Source: CADEDH01 sp965262175
GTDB lineage: Bacteria > Actinomycetota > Acidimicrobiia > Acidimicrobiales > SZUA-35
Length of the DNA stretch: 64,000 nucleotides
Assembly (NCBI GenBank): GCA_965262175.1
Contig: CBDHES010000002.1
Location: 2,294,001 to 2,358,000 of the forward strand
Reading direction: 5' to 3'
Each line of letters starts with the position of its first letter. Position 1 is the first letter of the stretch. The notes beneath the pieces were generated by a model. That model was not told where the DNA came from and ran no database searches. It saw nothing but the letters and a program-made list of their open reading frames with translations. Of this stretch, positions 61,982 through 64,000 are shown in pieces. The position numbers and the translations under genes were made by a program.

Positions 61982-62974
61982 TCAGCTCGTCGTGACGACG
62001 ACTTTGCCGCAGTAGCGGTTGGTGTCGATGCCTTCGTGGGCACGTGCGAGCGAAGTGAAGTCGATCGTGGTGTCGATGCCGGTGGCGTAGTCGTTGTGTT
62101 CGACGTGTCGGACGATCTGTTGCAGCGTCGTGGCGCTGTTCTCTGCGTTGAGTGTCTCGGACGAGAAGCGGCGGACCGACGGGCGGGCGAGCGCGGCAGC
62201 GACGGCGAGCGCGGGTCCGTCGTCGCCGCTGCTGGCGGCAAGCGATCCCGCGATGCAGATCCGGCCGCCCTTGGCCCGCATTCGCAGGTCGTCGCGGATG
62301 GTGGTCGAGCTGGTCACGGTGTCGATGATGCCCGTGGCGCCTTTCGGCCAGATGTCGCGGACCTGATCGCTGACCTCACCGTCGGCGACGATGACGTGTT
62401 CGAAGCCGGCGTCACGCAAGATGTCGGCTTTGTGGGGTGAGCGGGTAACGCCGATCGTCGAACCGCCGACGGCGCCGACGATCTGGTTGACGGCCCGGCC
62501 GAGCGCCGAAGCTGCTGGTCGCATGACAATGCGGGGCTCCGTCGTCGTGTCGATCCGGAGCCCTCGGTGGAGGCATCCCCAAGCGGTGAGGAACGTCTCG
62601 GGAGTGGCGGCGAGCTCGACCCAGGGCAGCGACGTATCGAGCGGGACGACCGCGGCGCGGGGAACGACCGTTTGCTCGGCGTAGGAGCCGTCGTAGGCGC
62701 GACCCATGCCGTTCATGAACGCGGCGACGGTTTGGCCGGGAGAGAGGTCGGTGCCCGGCGCAGACCGGACCGTGCCGACGCACTCGATACCCAGGATTCG
62801 AGGGAAGGCGACAGCATCGCCGGATCCACCAGCGCGAGTGACTGCCTCGGCTCGGTTGAGACCGAATGCCTCGATGTCGATGTGGACCTGTCCATCGGTC
62901 GGCCTGGGCTCTGGTCGCTCGGTCAGCCGCAGTGTCTCAGGCGGTCCGGGTTGCTCGACGACCCACGCCTTCAC
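61982..62974 (-). CDS. zinc-independent quinone oxidoreductase/MDR family protein
   Basis: The 330-residue medium-chain dehydrogenase has the N-terminal GroES-like domain (KAWVVEQPGPPETLRLTE, AFGLNRAEAVTRAGGS, LGIECVGTV). The NADPH-binding domain has an altered glycine motif (RPAASALGRAVNQIVGAVGG in place of AxxGxxG), with THSPHKAD-like specificity residues (TRSPHKADIL). No zinc Cys or His set is present. It reduces quinones or enones with NADPH. The GTG start overlaps the upstream gene stop (GTGA), so it is the second gene of a two-gene operon controlled by the TetR operator. Confidence 0.9.
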   Translation of the reverse strand: MKAWVVEQPGPPETLRLTERPEPRPTDGQVHIDIEAFGLNRAEAVTRAGGSGDAVAFPRILGIECVGTVRSAPGTDLSPGQTVAAFMNGMGRAYDGSYAEQTVVPRAAVVPLDTSLPWVELAATPETFLTAWGCLHRGLRIDTTTEPRIVMRPAASALGRAVNQIVGAVGGSTIGVTRSPHKADILRDAGFEHVIVADGEVSDQVRDIWPKGATGIIDTVTSSTTIRDDLRMRAKGGRICIAGSLAASSGDDGPALAVAAALARPSVRRFSSETLNAENSATTLQQIVRHVEHNDYATGIDTTIDFTSLARAHEGIDTNRYCGKVVVTTS

Positions 62975-63210
62975 TGCCCGCTCCGACCAGACGGGCGGTC
63001 GAGGCCGAGGAGTGGACCAACGGTTGCGGTGAGCGCCGGCACAAGAGCGAACACCATGACCGGCACCATGATCACGGTGAGGATCAGTGTCCGAACCATG
63101 AGTGGAAGACCTGCGATCGAGGGCCCGAGCGACCAGAGCAACAGCGTGATCACCGGATAGATCGCGAGCCAGGTGAGCAGGCTTTGGCGAACGAGTCGGC
63201 CGAGATTCAT
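62971..63210 (-). CDS. small membrane protein
   Basis: The 79-residue protein has two hydrophobic helices (LTWLAIYPVITLLLWSLG and LILTVIMVPVMVFALVPAL). ATG 63210 follows GGAGG at good spacing and is preferred over 63219. Translationally coupled to the oxidoreductase downstream, it is the first gene after the TetR-controlled promoter. The family is not recognised. Confidence 0.7.
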   Translation of the reverse strand: MNLGRLVRQSLLTWLAIYPVITLLLWSLGPSIAGLPLMVRTLILTVIMVPVMVFALVPALTATVGPLLGLDRPSGRSGQ

Positions 63211-63235
63211 GCGCAGCACCTCCGAGATAGGCGAG

Positions 63236-63269
63236 ACAGTTCGTCTCGACTATATTCGAGACGAACTGT
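63236..63269. promoter_or_regulatory. 34-bp inverted-repeat operator between divergent genes
   Basis: ACAGTTCGTCTCGA (63236-63249) and TCGAGACGAACTGT (63256-63269) form a perfect inverted repeat around CTATAT. It overlaps a leftward promoter, TTGTCG-N17-TATAGT (minus strand; -35 at 63277-63272, -10 at 63254-63249), and sits 28 bases before the TetR start. It is almost certainly the TetR binding site for auto- and co-repression. Confidence 0.85.
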
Positions 63270-63297
63270 TTCGACAACTGGTGTAGGCTGTGTGGTC

Positions 63298-63879
63298 GTG
63301 GCAGGAGTCAAGCGTGCAGTCGGTCGCCCCCCGGGTCCGCACGACGACACGCTGGCCAAGCTCCTGCCGGTGGCACTTCAGTTGTTCCTGACCGAAGGTG
63401 GGCAGGCGTTGACGCCCACCCGGCTGCACACCGAGAGTGGCGTGGGTAGAGCGACCATCTATCGGAATTGGCCCGAGCCGGAAGACTTGATCGAAATCAT
63501 GCTCGGCTACGCAACCGAGGCCCCGCCAGACGGCGCGTTCACCGGAGAACTCGAGCCCGACCTGCTGATTGCGGTCGACATGCTTCTCGATCGATTCGAG
63601 CACCGTCCTGCCCGCGCGTTCTTCGCGGCCTGTATCGACTACGGGCGCCGTTCCGAACGCATGGCGACGGTGGCGACGCGCTTCGTCGACGGAATCCTCG
63701 CACCGTTCCGTTCGGTGCTCGGCACGGCAGTCGAGAACGGAGAACTGTCCGGCGACGTAGACGACTTGGTTGCCGCACTCGCCGGACCGCTCATGCTCGA
63801 TCACGTGATCCTCGGCAAACACGTCTCCCGTGACCGCGGGCATCTCCTCGTGGCCGAGTTCCTCGAGCACCGACGCTGA
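63298..63879 (+). CDS. TetR-family transcriptional regulator
   Basis: The roughly 193-residue protein has the N-terminal helix-turn-helix (PVALQLFLTEGG, LTPTRLHTESGVGRATIYRNW) and an all-helical ligand domain. GTG 63298 is the likely start, with GTG 63292 also possible. The shared palindromic operator implies it represses itself and the divergent membrane-protein/oxidoreductase operon. A weaker copy of the operator at the right edge suggests a further target gene. Confidence 0.9.
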   Translation: MAGVKRAVGRPPGPHDDTLAKLLPVALQLFLTEGGQALTPTRLHTESGVGRATIYRNWPEPEDLIEIMLGYATEAPPDGAFTGELEPDLLIAVDMLLDRFEHRPARAFFAACIDYGRRSERMATVATRFVDGILAPFRSVLGTAVENGELSGDVDDLVAALAGPLMLDHVILGKHVSRDRGHLLVAEFLEHRR

Positions 63880-63919
63880 CTGTCGGCGCAAGGTTCGGCG
63901 TCGCTCCAGCATTCGATAG

Positions 63920-63964
63920 TTGACGATACAGGTCGACTCACTTATATTGGTGAGACGAAACGTA
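63920..63964 (+). promoter_or_regulatory. promoter and second operator-like site near the right edge
   Basis: TTGACG (63920-63925), a 17-base spacer and TATATT (63943-63948) form a good sigma-70-type promoter. CTCAC and GTGAG flank the -10, and TGAGACGAAAC just after it resembles the right arm of the 34-bp operator (GAGACGAACTG). It probably drives a gene starting beyond position 64000. Confidence 0.7.
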
Positions 63965-63992
63965 TCGGAACTGCAGTTGCGGTTCCCCAACC

Positions 63993-63999
63993 AAGGAGA
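63993..63999 (+). promoter_or_regulatory. ribosome binding site of a gene beyond the window
   Basis: AAGGAGA at the last bases of the window is a strong Shine-Dalgarno sequence. The start codon should lie a few bases past position 64000. Confidence 0.55.
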
Positions 64000-64000
64000 T

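Overview
The window is very GC-rich chromosomal DNA with frequent GTG and TTG starts and short translational overlaps (ATGA, GTGA). Two WhiB-type iron-sulfur regulators, a BTAD/SARP regulator, a DUF2342 zincin, a UPF0182 membrane protein, a DivIVA-domain protein, a PDZ-Lon protease and a MauE/MauD cluster all point to an actinobacterium. The gene mix is most like the class Acidimicrobiia (inference; no 16S gene is present).

Positions 1-5134 hold an unrecognised protein, a Baeyer-Villiger-type flavin monooxygenase, a lipoprotein, and a PNPOx-fold/DAO oxidoreductase pair. Positions 5235-10090 are one tightly coupled operon: a secreted DUF4214 protein, MauE, a MauD-like thioredoxin, a Tat-exported methylamine-dehydrogenase-light-chain-like protein, and a membrane protein whose frame crosses an in-frame TGA. 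That TGA sits where I expect the cysteine of a WSPCGxS motif, and a hairpin follows it, so it is a candidate selenoprotein. This is the strongest lead in the window. Positions 10163-17000 carry an Asp/Glu racemase, a complete sdhCAB operon and a GH2-like protein that appears to lack its nucleophile.

Positions 17010-28814 contain a MoxR-type ATPase and a VWA protein, a degenerate GH1 protein, a WhiB gene with a palindrome in its promoter region, tatA, an ECF sigma/anti-sigma pair with a recognisable ECF promoter, a P450, a two-domain spondin lipoprotein, an acyl-CoA dehydrogenase and a second WhiB. Positions 28976-34706 run from a small unknown protein through a ROK kinase and a PPK1-Nudix fusion to an MFS transporter. 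Positions 34752-48113 hold housekeeping-type genes: the DUF2342 zincin, an epimerase, an HtrA-like protein without its catalytic His and Ser, MoaE, a HEAT protein, PDZ-Lon, a DivIVA protein ending in a phage-Mu-F-like motif, UPF0182 and MsrA.

Positions 48253-52880 pair a 1251-residue SARP/ATPase/TPR regulator with a 33-codon gene whose signal-peptidase site would release an octapeptide. The small gene has a structured leader and a strong terminator, which suggests a peptide-signalling module. A DUF952 gene and an initiator tRNA follow.

The stretch after the tRNA (53338-61805) looks like an accessory island. It has an ECF sigma/anti-sigma pair divergent from an FhuF-like reductase, a haem/siderophore ABC importer with two His-rich binding lipoproteins, a PNPOx-like protein, and an IS3-family element with a GGGAAAC frameshift site and a mutated catalytic Glu. 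The window ends with a TetR gene and a divergent oxidoreductase operon sharing a 34-bp inverted-repeat operator. A second promoter and operator drive a gene just beyond position 64000.
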